This document shows, piece after piece, positions 44,613 to 53,468 of a DNA stretch of 64,000 nucleotides. Location of the stretch: contig NZ_FWXW01000005.1 of NCBI RefSeq assembly GCF_900176335.1, forward strand, positions 226,669-290,668. The letters are read 5' to 3'. The DNA is from Papillibacter cinnamivorans DSM 12816 (lineage in GTDB: Bacteria; Bacillota; Clostridia; Oscillospirales; Oscillospiraceae). Both the position numbers and the translations under genes were made by a program. Below the pieces are notes generated by a model. It saw nothing but the letters and a program-made list of their open reading frames with translations. It did not search any database and was not told the origin of the DNA. Positions within the stretch are counted from its first letter, which is position 1. Each line of letters begins with the position of its first letter.

Positions 44613-45911
44613 CTAATACAAGATGGTGGCAGCGATTATAGCAAAGACACTGGCGATGATCGGGCCGACGGTGCAGGTCATACCGACGTATTTGTAGCCC
44701 TGCTTGTGGGTGAGTCCGACCACCATCAGGGTGGTGATAACCGCGCCGTTGTGAGGCAGAGAGTCCAGACCGCCGGAGGCGATGGAACCAATTCTGTGGA
44801 GTACTTCCGGATTGACCTTGTCGACATAAAGGGGAGCCAGAGTGTTCATGGCGATGGTCAGGCCGCCGGAAGCGGAACCGGTGATTCCGGCCAGGGCGTT
44901 GACGCCGATGGTCCAGGAGATGAGGGGGCTGCCGGGCATATTGACCAGCAGGCTAACCAGGTACTGATAACCAGGAGTAGCGGCGACCACGCTGCCGAAG
45001 CCCACGATGGCGCAGGTGTTGACGATAGGTGCGCACACGTTGAAAGCGCCCTGGTTGAGGGATTTGAGCATATCCTTGTAGTATTTGAAGAGCAGTACAA
45101 GGCAGAGGATGCAGGCCACGATCAGGCTCAGAACGATATTCAGCTTAACGGCATTCAAAAGAATCAGCAGTCCGACCATGGGAAGGAGCGCCAGAACGAC
45201 ATTGGGCAGATGTTCAGTTTCGCCGGCGGGAACTTCCACATCCTGCAGAGAGCCCTTGGTCGCTTCAAATCCGATTCCCTTCTTTTCGAGCTTCTTCATG
45301 TCGGCATTCAGCCACCACATGTCAAAGATAATGACCACAATGGCACCGACGATACCAACTACCGGAGCCGCGGTGAGGGGAGTGCCCAGAACGGTGGAAG
45401 GAATGACGTTCTGAATTTGGGGGGTGCCGGGCAGGCAGGTCATCGTGAAGGTACCGGAGCCGGTCATCATGGCGCCCAGGAATACCGGTCAGGGAATATC
45501 CATTTTCTTATAGACCGGCCGCATGATGGGCATAACCGCGAACACAACCACGAAGAGGCTGACGCCGCCGTATGTCAGTACCGCCGTGATTACCATCGTA
45601 GCTATCAGCATGGCAAACTTATGATGCTCGCCGACCAGTTTCATGATTCCATAGGCGATGGATTTCGCCGCACCGGAGTCTTCCATGAGCTTTGCGTAAA
45701 TCGCGCCGAACAGGAACACGAGGTAGTAGTTCTTGGCGAAGTTTACGAAGCCCGTCATGTATGTAACCGTAAGGCCTTCCTTCAGGTCCATACCGCTGAT
45801 GATAATTACAAAGCAAGACAGTATCGGAGCCATCCAGAGGATGTTGAAGCCCTTCATCGCGAAAATGATCAACAGGGCAAGCGCTATTATGATACCCACC
45901 AAACTAAGCAT
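44613..45911 (-). pseudogene. GntP-family gluconate/hydroxy-acid permease with one in-frame TGA
   Basis: Two frames join into a single 433-codon GntP-type gene if the TGA at 45491-45489 is read through: the N-terminal part ends YKKMDIP and the other continues PVFLGAMMTGSGTFTMTCLP, then GTPQIQNVIP, the family's hallmark. At this place relatives often have Arg, so CGA to TGA is the likely change. The product would have about 12 membrane segments and import a hydroxy- or keto-acid. The ATG at 45911 has AAGGAGG upstream. A sequencing error or, less likely, recoding cannot be excluded. Confidence 0.85.
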
Positions 45912-46316
45912 AATGCTCCTCCTTACAAAATAGTCGTTTTGCGATACGAGATAAGCTGAGGCGTTGCGTCCTGGTATACCGTCTTTCGGAGGTTCGGCCA
46001 TATCCGGTCGGGTCTCCTGCCGGCAAATTCGCCGTCGGTTTTTGTAGGATTCTTTACGCCCCTCATCGCTGATGACGCGTTTTTGCCGACTCTGAGGGAG
46101 AAAACTGGATCATGCTGCTTTCCTGGTACTATCAGGCCTCCTTTCGATTGCAACACTCCTATTCGGATATGGGCCCCCTTTCCGTTGGTCTTGGTTACTC
46201 CTCTTCCCCGGCGATTTTCCCGGGAAAGGGAAGAAAATAGCTGCCGGAAGCTGCTGTACCCCGAAATCCGTTTTCCTGCGCCCCCCAGCGCGGCGGATCC
46301 CGGTTTTCGCTTACGG
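45912..46316 (-). other. Intergenic stretch between permease and reductase genes
   Basis: I see no convincing gene or promoter here. A short minus-strand frame (45923-46156) has GGAGG before it but no recognisable protein features. Confidence 0.4.
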
Positions 46317-47357
46317 TCAGTATTTTACATCTTTAACGAGCTGGTCAAACTCTTTCAGATTCGCTACTGTGGGTACTTCCTTCTTCTCCTGGGCCCGTTT
46401 TACTAGCTCCACAATCTTTGCGTTAAACGGCGCGGGGAAGCCGACCTTTTCCGCCGCCCGAACCACCGAGCCGTTGATCTGGTCGATTTCCGTCTGGAAA
46501 ATGCCCCGGCGCATGTCGTTGAGCATGCTGGCCGTCACTCCTCTGTGAATGCCGAATATGCCCTTGTAAATGTACGCCTTGGTGAGCCTCTCCGTCTCCG
46601 TGTCGTATTCGCCTTTCTTGACGTCAAAGCCCTGTACGTCGTCCACGATGGTTATTCCGTTCCGTTGAGCCGTTTTGAGCACTTCGTTGCCCACATACAT
46701 GGAAAGCCGGAAAATCTCCTCGCTGTCCAGAATATCCCCATAGCTGATTCCCAGCGCAGCGGACAACCCGCTGTATGTGGCGTTGATAAAGAGCTTCGCC
46801 CATCTGGCTCCCATAAGATTTGTTATAATGGTGGTATTGCCTACCGCATCCAGAACTTCCTTGACTTTTTTAGTCCGCTCCGTGATCTTTCCGTCCAGCT
46901 CGCCGATTTCAAAAGCGGCCTCTTTTACCTTTTCCGGATTACTGGTATATTTTGAAACCCCCGGTCCCTGAAGTACTCCGCCCCAGAGGACGGTTCCGCC
47001 GATGGTTCTTTCTCTTCCTACATAAGATGCAACCGCTTCCTCGGGCAGTCCATTCTGAAGCGTACAGACCACGCTGTCTTCCTTCAAATGTGGCAGCAGC
47101 TGGGTCAGCGCCTTTTCATTGGCGGGCGCTTTCGTCAGATATAATACAATGTCAAATTTCCCTTCCACTTCGTCGGGGGTGCACGCCTTGACGGGTACGT
47201 TCATCTCCACACCGCCCACTACCGTGGCTCCGTTCTTGTTCAGCGCGTCCACATGCTCCTTGTACGCATCCACAAGAAGCACATCCTGTCCGCTCTTTGC
47301 GACATAAGCTCCTAAAATAGTCCCCAAAGAGCCCGCTCCCAGGATCATCGTTCTCAT
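46317..47357 (-). CDS. Ketopantoate-reductase-family oxidoreductase (PanE/ApbA)
   Basis: The 346-residue protein has the N-terminal NADP-binding fold (MILGAGSLGTILGAYVAKSG), the family Lys in YLTKAPANEKALTQLLPHL, VVCTLQNGLPEEAVASYVG and a C-terminal helical domain with KLFINATYSGLSAALGISYG. It is longer than typical PanE (about 300). With acyl-CoA enzymes around and no other pantothenate gene, it may reduce a different 2-keto acid. Start is the ATG at 47357 after AAGGGAG. A deleted relative lies at 48043. Confidence 0.85.
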   Translation of the reverse strand: MRTMILGAGSLGTILGAYVAKSGQDVLLVDAYKEHVDALNKNGATVVGGVEMNVPVKACTPDEVEGKFDIVLYLTKAPANEKALTQLLPHLKEDSVVCTLQNGLPEEAVASYVGRERTIGGTVLWGGVLQGPGVSKYTSNPEKVKEAAFEIGELDGKITERTKKVKEVLDAVGNTTIITNLMGARWAKLFINATYSGLSAALGISYGDILDSEEIFRLSMYVGNEVLKTAQRNGITIVDDVQGFDVKKGEYDTETERLTKAYIYKGIFGIHRGVTASMLNDMRRGIFQTEIDQINGSVVRAAEKVGFPAPFNAKIVELVKRAQEKKEVPTVANLKEFDQLVKDVKY

Positions 47358-47689
47358 TTTGTTTTTCTCCCTTCTATCCATCTAACTATCGCATTGGGGG
47401 CTGAATCTTTTGATGCCAGCTTCCGATATACTGCTGCTTTTGTTAATAATGGAACGTGTTTTTCCGACGGGGAGATGTCGTATGGTATCCTCCTCCTTTT
47501 CATCGAAATAGGGATTTTCTGCCATATCGAAAATAAATACCCTGCTCCAGAAAAATGTCACTAGAATTCGATGCACATTATAAATACTGCACATAAAAAT
47601 GAAGTGTTTGAAGCAGGGTTCACAAAATATATTAATTTATAAAACCATTATAAAATAAAGCAAGTCAATAGGCAAGCGATCTATCGTCA

Positions 47690-47710
47690 CCGGAACGGGA
47701 ATTCCGTTCC
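47690..47710. promoter_or_regulatory. Operator-like inverted repeat
   Basis: Two 8-bp arms, CGGAACGG and CCGTTCCG, flank GAATT. It lies 330 bp upstream of the reductase start on the minus strand and 40 bp before the promoter-like TTGAAG-N17-TATACA on the plus strand. Confidence 0.45.
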
Positions 47711-47752
47711 GAGATACTATTTATATCGGCAGGCGGGCAGCCGCAATACCGA

Positions 47753-47781
47753 TTGAAGTATATGCTTGGTTTGATTATACA
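47753..47781 (+). promoter_or_regulatory. Promoter-like pair before the reductase remnant
   Basis: TTGAAG (47753-47758), 17 bp, then TATACA (47776-47781). Confidence 0.4.
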
Positions 47782-48042
47782 ATACTCATTCGGTATTTGC
47801 AACTGAATTTGTTCGATTTTTTGGCGAAAGAGGCCAGATTCCGCCCAACTTTTTTTGCCGCGTCCTTTCGCGAGAATCGGGAAATTTCTCAGACATATTG
47901 CAGCGCAATTGTTTTATCTGAATTTACAGTTTGCACGGGCGGAATTTCCATCCGTGAATTTGGATAAAAACAGCTGCATGCCTGCTCCTTCCCGCCGTAT
48001 AAATCTTATCATATTTTACATATACTGGTTATTTATCGCCAC

Positions 48043-48434
48043 GGGGCCACAATATTGGGAACGTTCGACTGGAACATTCCCGTAAAGGCCATCACCCCCG
48101 ACGGCATGGAGGGCATACACGACATCGTCATCTATATGGCAAAACAGACCTATAATAAGAAAGCCTTAAATCAGCTGCTGCCCCACCTTGGACCCGACAG
48201 CGTGGTCTGCACCCTCAGAACTCCAAGGCCAGCATGCTGCAGGACCTCGAAAAGAGCTTTAAGACGGAAATCGACGCCATCAACGGCGTGGTATGCGAGT
48301 ATGGAAGAAAGACCGGAATCCCCACGCCGGCAAACGACACCGTGGTAAAGATCGTAAAAGGATTGGAGTCCGGAACATATAAGTTTTCCACGGACAATCT
48401 GAAGCTTTTCTCGTTCCCCGCCATTCCCGAATAA
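48043..48434 (+). pseudogene. Internally deleted ketopantoate-reductase-family remnant
   Basis: Two pieces of one gene are joined out of frame. The first (GATILGTFDWNIPVKAITPD, then EGIHDIVIYMAKQTYNKKAL and VVCTL) aligns with about residues 50-110 of the 46317 protein. The second (SKASMLQDLEKSFKTEIDAI, then KTGIPTPANDTVVKIVKGLE) aligns with its last about 60 residues. Roughly 180 codons between them and the NADP-binding start are missing. The join is at about 48219-48228. It is on the strand opposite to its full-length paralogue. Confidence 0.82.
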
Positions 48435-48638
48435 TCCGGCGCTATACGGGATCGGAATCGAAAACACGCGGCGGTCTTCAATCCTGTTCCGCCGGCTGCG
48501 AAACGGCTTAAAACCCTTTCCAGGGAACATCTTTCCCCGTTCATACGGTATGATGAAAACGGCGTATCCCGCGCGGTTCGGCGGTCCCGACCCATCATAG
48601 GCCGGCAGAATCTGAACTGAAAAGAAGGAGCGTAAAAA

Positions 48639-49571
48639 ATGAAAGCATCGGACATTCGATCCATCGCCTGCATAGGGGCCGGCACCATCGGCGCAAGCTG
48701 GGCGTCCTTCTATGCGTACAAGGGATTCCCCGTAACGGTCCAGGACGTCTCAGCCGAATTCCTGGAAAAATGCAAGGGACTCATCGAAAGCAATCTTGCC
48801 TTTTTCGTCAGCGTGGGAGCCGAAGACAGTCTGGAAACCATGAAAGACCGGATCCGGTACACCACGGAGATCGGGGAGGCCGTCAGGGACGCGCAGCTCA
48901 TCCAGGAATCCATCACGGAAAAGTACGAGGTCAAGCAGGCGGTCCTCGGGGAGATCGACAAGTACAACACGGACGCTTTTTACTGCAGCAGCACCTCGGG
49001 CCTTCTCATCACCGAGATTTCAAGGTATTCGGCCTTTGCCGCCCGGTGCGTCACGGCGCATCCCTTTAATCCGCCCCATCTTATCCCTCTGGTAGAACTG
49101 GTTAAGGGAGAGCAGACCAGTCAGGAAACCCTGGACACGGTTTTCGATTTCTACAGATCCATCGGAAAAGAGCCGGTGAAGATCTATAAGGAAATGAACG
49201 GCCACGTGGCCAGCCGGCTCCAGCTCGCCCTCTGGCGGGAGGCCATCGACCTGGTGGTCAAGGGCGTCATCTCCGTGGAGGACGTGGACACAGCCTGCCA
49301 GTATGGCCCAGGCCTGCGCTGGGGTGTCATGGGCCCCAACATGATCATCCATCTGGGCGGTGGCGAGGGCGGTGTCAAAAAAATGATGACCCTGGCTCCG
49401 GTGGAAAAATGGTGGGGAGAGATGGCCTCGTGGAGCAAGTTCCCGGAGAAGAGCTGGGAGATGCTGCCCGAGGGCTGCGAGGCGGCCATGCACGGCCGCA
49501 GTTTCAAGGAAATGGCGCAGATCCGCGACGAGCGGCTCATCGGACTTCTGAAGGTGCTGGGGAAGCTGTAA
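48639..49571 (+). CDS. 3-hydroxyacyl-CoA / L-carnitine dehydrogenase-type enzyme, second copy
   Basis: This 310-residue paralogue of the 43548 protein has IACIGAGTIGASWASFYAYK at the start, CSSTSGLLITEISRYS and TAHPFNPPHLIPLVELVKGE, and YGPGLRWGVMGPNMIIHLGG. It lacks the about 15-residue N-terminal extension of the other. The two probably act on different 3-hydroxy acids. GAAGGAG precedes its ATG. It is followed 37 bp later by an enoyl-CoA hydratase, so the pair likely works in one pathway. Confidence 0.88.
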   Translation: MKASDIRSIACIGAGTIGASWASFYAYKGFPVTVQDVSAEFLEKCKGLIESNLAFFVSVGAEDSLETMKDRIRYTTEIGEAVRDAQLIQESITEKYEVKQAVLGEIDKYNTDAFYCSSTSGLLITEISRYSAFAARCVTAHPFNPPHLIPLVELVKGEQTSQETLDTVFDFYRSIGKEPVKIYKEMNGHVASRLQLALWREAIDLVVKGVISVEDVDTACQYGPGLRWGVMGPNMIIHLGGGEGGVKKMMTLAPVEKWWGEMASWSKFPEKSWEMLPEGCEAAMHGRSFKEMAQIRDERLIGLLKVLGKL

Positions 49572-49608
49572 ACCATCCGGATTACCATATGAAAGGAATA
49601 AAAACAAC

Positions 49609-50370
49609 ATGGAATTCGTATCGACTCAGATAATGGGCCATGTCTGCGTGGTAACCGTGGACCGCCCTCCCGTCAACGCCCTGAACCTGCAGCTTCACAC
49701 CGAGATCGGCAAGGCTTTCATGGAGATCAGCGACAGAAATGATATCTATGCGGCGGTGCTTCGGGCAAACGGAAAGATGTTCATGCCGGGCAACGATATT
49801 TCTACCTTTGAAAATCCACCCAGGTCTGCTTTGCTCCGGGAGGCGGACGCTTTAAAAAACGGAGTCGGAGCCGTGTACAACTGCCGGGTGCCGGTGATCT
49901 GCGCGGTGAACGGCTACGCCCTGGGGGCGGGTCTTGCCTATGCCGCCGTCTGCGATATTCTCATCGCCGCCCAGAGCGCGAAATTTGGGCTGCCGGAGGT
50001 AAAGGTCGGCCTTGTGGGAGCTGCCGGTTTTCTTTCCCTTCTGATTCCCCCCAAAGTAGTCCGGTACATGGCTCTAACCGGCAGCTTCCTTACCGCGGAA
50101 GAGATGATGCGGTACGGGGCGGTACACAAGGTGGTGCCCCCGGACCACCTCATGGCGGCCGTCATGGAAACGGCGGATGAGCTTCTCAGCTGCCCGCCCC
50201 TGACTCTTCGGGCCTGGAAGCGGGCCATGAATCTGGTGGACAACGCCTGCCTGGGGGATAAGTTCAATTTAGAGCACGATTTTACGATGGAAATGCTGGA
50301 AACCGAGGATTTCAAAGAAGCCATATCGGCGTTTCGGGAAAAGCGGAAACCGGAATATATGGGAAAATAG
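49609..50370 (+). CDS. Enoyl-CoA hydratase/isomerase family protein
   Basis: The 253-residue crotonase-fold protein has VDRPPVNALNLQLHTEIGKA, the oxyanion-hole stretch MFMPGNDISTFENPP and ICAVNGYALGAGLAYAAVCD, and FGLPEVKVGLVGAAGFLSLL. The usual second catalytic Glu region is present as GLPEVKVGL, while the residue following varies between hydratases and isomerases, so the exact reaction is open. Weak GAAAGGAA precedes the ATG. A terminator follows at 50419. Confidence 0.9.
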   Translation: MEFVSTQIMGHVCVVTVDRPPVNALNLQLHTEIGKAFMEISDRNDIYAAVLRANGKMFMPGNDISTFENPPRSALLREADALKNGVGAVYNCRVPVICAVNGYALGAGLAYAAVCDILIAAQSAKFGLPEVKVGLVGAAGFLSLLIPPKVVRYMALTGSFLTAEEMMRYGAVHKVVPPDHLMAAVMETADELLSCPPLTLRAWKRAMNLVDNACLGDKFNLEHDFTMEMLETEDFKEAISAFREKRKPEYMGK

Positions 50371-50418
50371 GGTTTTCCGCATACATCGAAACCCTTCTTG
50401 AATCGGCTCTGACAAGCA

Positions 50419-50456
50419 GCGGGGCCGGGAGACAAAATCCTCCCGGCCCCGCTTTC
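50419..50456 (+). terminator. Terminator after the enoyl-CoA hydratase gene
   Basis: GCGGGGCCGGGAG and CTCCCGGCCCCGC form a 13-bp stem followed by TTTCCC. Confidence 0.8.
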
Positions 50457-50470
50457 CCATCCCGGCCAAG

Positions 50471-50526
50471 AAATAAAAAGCGACTGTGCTCTCCGTCCGC
50501 CCGAGGCGGCCGGAGAGCACAGTCGC
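50471..50526 (-). terminator. Terminator of the dipeptide-transport operon
   Basis: GCGACTGTGCTCTCCG and CGGAGAGCACAGTCGC form a long stem; on the minus strand a T-rich run (CTTTTTATTT) follows. Confidence 0.8.
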
Positions 50527-50620
50527 AAAGAGGATTGAGACCGGAGGCGCAGGGTTTCCCCTGTACCGCGGTAATGAAGAAAGCAGATTTAAAATGGAGG
50601 ACAGCCCTGTAAACGGCAGC

Positions 50621-51586
50621 CTACAGCATATGACAGCAGGCGAAATGCCCCGGAGTAATCTCCCGCATCTCCGGAACTTTCTCGGCGCAGATGTCCATCT
50701 TATAGGGGCAGCGGGGATGGAAGCTGCAGCCGGAAGGCTTGTTCAGCGGGCTGGGGATCTCCCCCACGGAATGGATCTTCTGGGGTTTGAGCTTCTCCTC
50801 CTCGTCGCTGACTACGGGAATGGAGGCAAGGAGCATCTGGGTGTATGGATGCAGCGGCCGCTCGAAAAATTCGGCGGTCTCGGCAAACTCACAGATGTTG
50901 CCCAGGTACATGATGGCGAGCCTGTGGCACATATTGCGCACCAGACAGAGGTTGTGGGTGATGAATAGATAGGAGATCCCGTTTTCCTTCTGCAGCTCGA
51001 TGAGCTTATTGGTGATCTTGGCCTGGATGGAAACATCCAGGGCGCTGGTGGGTTCGTCCAGGACAATGAAGGACGGGTCGGCCGCCAGTGCCCTGGCGAT
51101 GCAGACCAGCTGTTTTTCGCCTCCCCCGATGGCTCTGGGGTATTTGTCCAGATATTCCGTGGGCAGGTCCACCTTCAGGAGAGCCTTTTCCAGGCGTTCG
51201 TCCAGCTCGCTCTTGGAAAGGTGTTTGTCGGAGAACAGCTGCAGGGGTACCGAGAGAATCTGCCGTATGGTCTTTCTGGGATTCAGGGATCCCCCCGGGT
51301 CCTGGAAAACCAGCTGAATTTCCCGCTTGAGCTCCTGGCTTCTGAACTTGTAGCTTTTACTGATGTCCCGGCCGTCCTGAAAGGTGATGGAGCCCGAGGT
51401 AGGGGGATAGGTCCCCACGATCATGGAGCCGATGGTGGATTTGCCGGAGCCGGATTCGCCCACCAGGCCGAAAATCTCCCCCCGGCGGATCTCAAAATTG
51501 ATGTTGTCCACCGCCACCAGGTCGCCGAATTTGGTTTTAAAGACCTTGCGCAGGTCTTTTACCGTTATCATGCTCTCGCCGCTCAT
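50621..51586 (-). CDS. Dipeptide/oligopeptide ABC transporter ATP-binding protein (DppF-like)
   Basis: The 321-residue ATPase has Walker A GESGSGKSTIGSMIVGTYPP, the signature position in AIGGGEKQLVCIARALAADP, Walker B FIVLDEPTSALDV and the oligopeptide C-terminal zinc-like motif CSFHPRCPYKMDICAEKVPE. The signature reads IGGGEKQ rather than the usual LSGGQRQ, a departure worth noting. It pairs with the next ATPase to power import. Start at 51586 follows GGAAGG; the longer frame belongs to the overlapping neighbour. Confidence 0.93.
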   Translation of the reverse strand: MSGESMITVKDLRKVFKTKFGDLVAVDNINFEIRRGEIFGLVGESGSGKSTIGSMIVGTYPPTSGSITFQDGRDISKSYKFRSQELKREIQLVFQDPGGSLNPRKTIRQILSVPLQLFSDKHLSKSELDERLEKALLKVDLPTEYLDKYPRAIGGGEKQLVCIARALAADPSFIVLDEPTSALDVSIQAKITNKLIELQKENGISYLFITHNLCLVRNMCHRLAIMYLGNICEFAETAEFFERPLHPYTQMLLASIPVVSDEEEKLKPQKIHSVGEIPSPLNKPSGCSFHPRCPYKMDICAEKVPEMREITPGHFACCHML

Positions 51587-52566
51587 GGACGCACCTTCCC
51601 TTCCGCGTGATGGCAGGCAACGTACCAGCCGGGCTTTTCCTCCACCGGTTCCAGCACGGGGGCCTTCTCCAGGCAAAGGTCCGTCTTTCTGGGACAGCGG
51701 TCGGCAAAGCGGCAGCCCTGTGGGGGATGGAGATAGCTGGGGATATCCCCCTCGATTCCGTCGGCGATGCCCTCGCCGGTGAGCTTGGGGGTCGCCGCCA
51801 GAAGACCGATGGTATACGGGTGCCGGGGCGAGGCGAAGAGTTCCCGGGTTGGGCCGGTCTCCACAATGTTCCCGGCATACATCACGAAAAGCCGCTCGGT
51901 GATCTTGCGAACGGCGCCCAAGGCGTGGCTGACCAGAATGAGGGACTTGTTCTTTTCCCGCACCAGGCGGTCCAGGAGGTCCAGAATCTGCTCCTCGATG
52001 GTCACGTCCAGGGCGGTGGTGGGCTCGTCAGCCAGAATGAACTCCGAGTCCTTCATAAGGGACATGGCGATACAGACCCGCTGGCGCATCCCGCCGGACA
52101 GCTGCACCGGGTAACTGTCCAGCACCCGCTCGGGAGCCGGCATGGCGACGGCCTGGAGGCTCTCCAGCATCCTGCGCTGGTAATCCTCCCTCTTCTGCCC
52201 CGGGAACTGGCTTTTCAGGATGTCGCTCATCTGGGTGGAAATTTTCAGGGTGGGGTTGAGAGAGGTGGAGGGGTCCTGAAAAATCATGGAAACCGTTTTC
52301 CGCACATTTCGGACGCCGGCCTTCCCTTCCGCCTTTTTCCCGCAGACCTCCAGAGCGTCGTATTTTATAACGGCGGGAGGGCATTGGAGGATGGAGGCTA
52401 CGGTCTTCAAAACGGTGGTCTTGCCGCAGCCGGCCTCCCCGATAAGGCCCACCCGCTGCCCCGCCATCACCGTCATGTCGAGGCCGGGAATCACCTTGAG
52501 AAGGCCCTCGTAGACCTTGTAGCTTACGGAGAGGTTATTCAGTTTCAGCACATATTTGTCTTCCAT
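51583..52566 (-). CDS. Dipeptide/oligopeptide ABC transporter ATP-binding protein (DppD-like)
   Basis: The 327-residue protein carries Walker A GLIGEAGCGKTTVLKTVASI, signature QLSGGMRQRVCIAMSLMKDS, Walker B FILADEPTTALDVTIEEQIL and the C-terminal CRFADRCPRKTDLCLEKAP typical of oligopeptide ATPases. It overlaps its partner by 4 bp and abuts the permease gene by one base, confirming a single operon. Confidence 0.94.
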   Translation of the reverse strand: MEDKYVLKLNNLSVSYKVYEGLLKVIPGLDMTVMAGQRVGLIGEAGCGKTTVLKTVASILQCPPAVIKYDALEVCGKKAEGKAGVRNVRKTVSMIFQDPSTSLNPTLKISTQMSDILKSQFPGQKREDYQRRMLESLQAVAMPAPERVLDSYPVQLSGGMRQRVCIAMSLMKDSEFILADEPTTALDVTIEEQILDLLDRLVREKNKSLILVSHALGAVRKITERLFVMYAGNIVETGPTRELFASPRHPYTIGLLAATPKLTGEGIADGIEGDIPSYLHPPQGCRFADRCPRKTDLCLEKAPVLEPVEEKPGWYVACHHAEGKVRP

Positions 52567-53463
52567 CTACTTCTCCTCCACTGAGAGGACGTCACTGAGC
52601 CCGTCTCCCAGGAGATTGAAGCCCAGCACCACCAGCACCACCATGAGAGCGGGCATGATGGTGAGCCACCAGATATTGGGCAGGTACTTGATTCCGCTGG
52701 AGATCATCTCGCCCAGAGACGGCGTGGGAGGCTGCACGCCCAGGCCGACGAAACTCATGCTGGAAGCGGTGATGATGATGCTTCCCATGTCCAGGCTCAT
52801 CTTGGTGAGAATGGGCGACATGATGTTGGGAAGCATCTCCTGGATGATGATCTTCATCATTTTCACGCCGGACAGCTGGGTGTATACGATATACAGCTCA
52901 TTGGACAGCGAGGTCACCAGATTGTAGGTGATGCGGGTGTACCAGGGCCACCAGGCCACGGCGATGCCGATGGCCGCGAAGATATACTTGGAGGAGAACA
53001 TGGTGCAGATCACCATGGCGAGAATCAGGGGCGGGATGGACATGAAAAGCTCGGTAAAGCGCATGATGATCGCTTCTATGAGCCGCCCCTTGTAATATCC
53101 GGCCAGAAGGCCCATGAGGACGCCGAAGGGCACCGAAATCGCCAGAACCAAGAGGCCTATGGCCAGAGAGTAGCGCAGCCCGATGAGAATCCGGCTGAAG
53201 ACATCCCGCCCGTACTCGTCGGTCCCCGCCAGGTGGGCCAGGCCCGGGGCCTGGAAAGTCTCGGTCATATGGATGGAGAGGCCGGCGTCCTCCGGATGGG
53301 GCGCCAGAACGGTGGCGAAAACGGCGACGAAAATCACCCCCACGACCACCACCAGGCCCAGAACGGACAGGGGGTTCCGTGAGAATTTATACCAGGCCTT
53401 TTTCATCGCTTCCGCCCGGGGATTCACTTTTTTTACGGTTTGGATATTCACTGTATTCACCAT
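52567..53463 (-). CDS. Dipeptide ABC transporter permease (DppC-like)
   Basis: The 298-residue protein has six membrane segments, an N-terminal OppC-type region, the outside-facing GTDEYGRDVFSRILIGLRYS and the ATPase-contact loop around VTSLSNELYIVYTQLSGVKM, where the usual EAA pattern ends with an unusual KMMKIIIQEMLPN. It forms the channel with the next permease. It ends 4 bases before the DppD stop region and overlaps no gene. Confidence 0.93.
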   Translation of the reverse strand: MVNTVNIQTVKKVNPRAEAMKKAWYKFSRNPLSVLGLVVVVGVIFVAVFATVLAPHPEDAGLSIHMTETFQAPGLAHLAGTDEYGRDVFSRILIGLRYSLAIGLLVLAISVPFGVLMGLLAGYYKGRLIEAIIMRFTELFMSIPPLILAMVICTMFSSKYIFAAIGIAVAWWPWYTRITYNLVTSLSNELYIVYTQLSGVKMMKIIIQEMLPNIMSPILTKMSLDMGSIIITASSMSFVGLGVQPPTPSLGEMISSGIKYLPNIWWLTIMPALMVVLVVLGFNLLGDGLSDVLSVEEK

Positions 53464-53468
53464 AGCTT

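Larger units (their letters stand above)
47358..48042. other. AT-rich intergenic region
   Basis: No gene is seen. It holds an exact inverted repeat at 47690-47710 (CGGAACGG/CCGTTCCG, 5-bp centre) and a plus-strand promoter-like pair at 47753. The AT content is clearly higher than in the genes around it. Confidence 0.45.

Noticed and set aside
45923..46156. A 77-codon minus-strand frame before the permease gene
   Set aside because: GGAGG precedes it, but the protein shows no known pattern and the region reads as untranslated leader.
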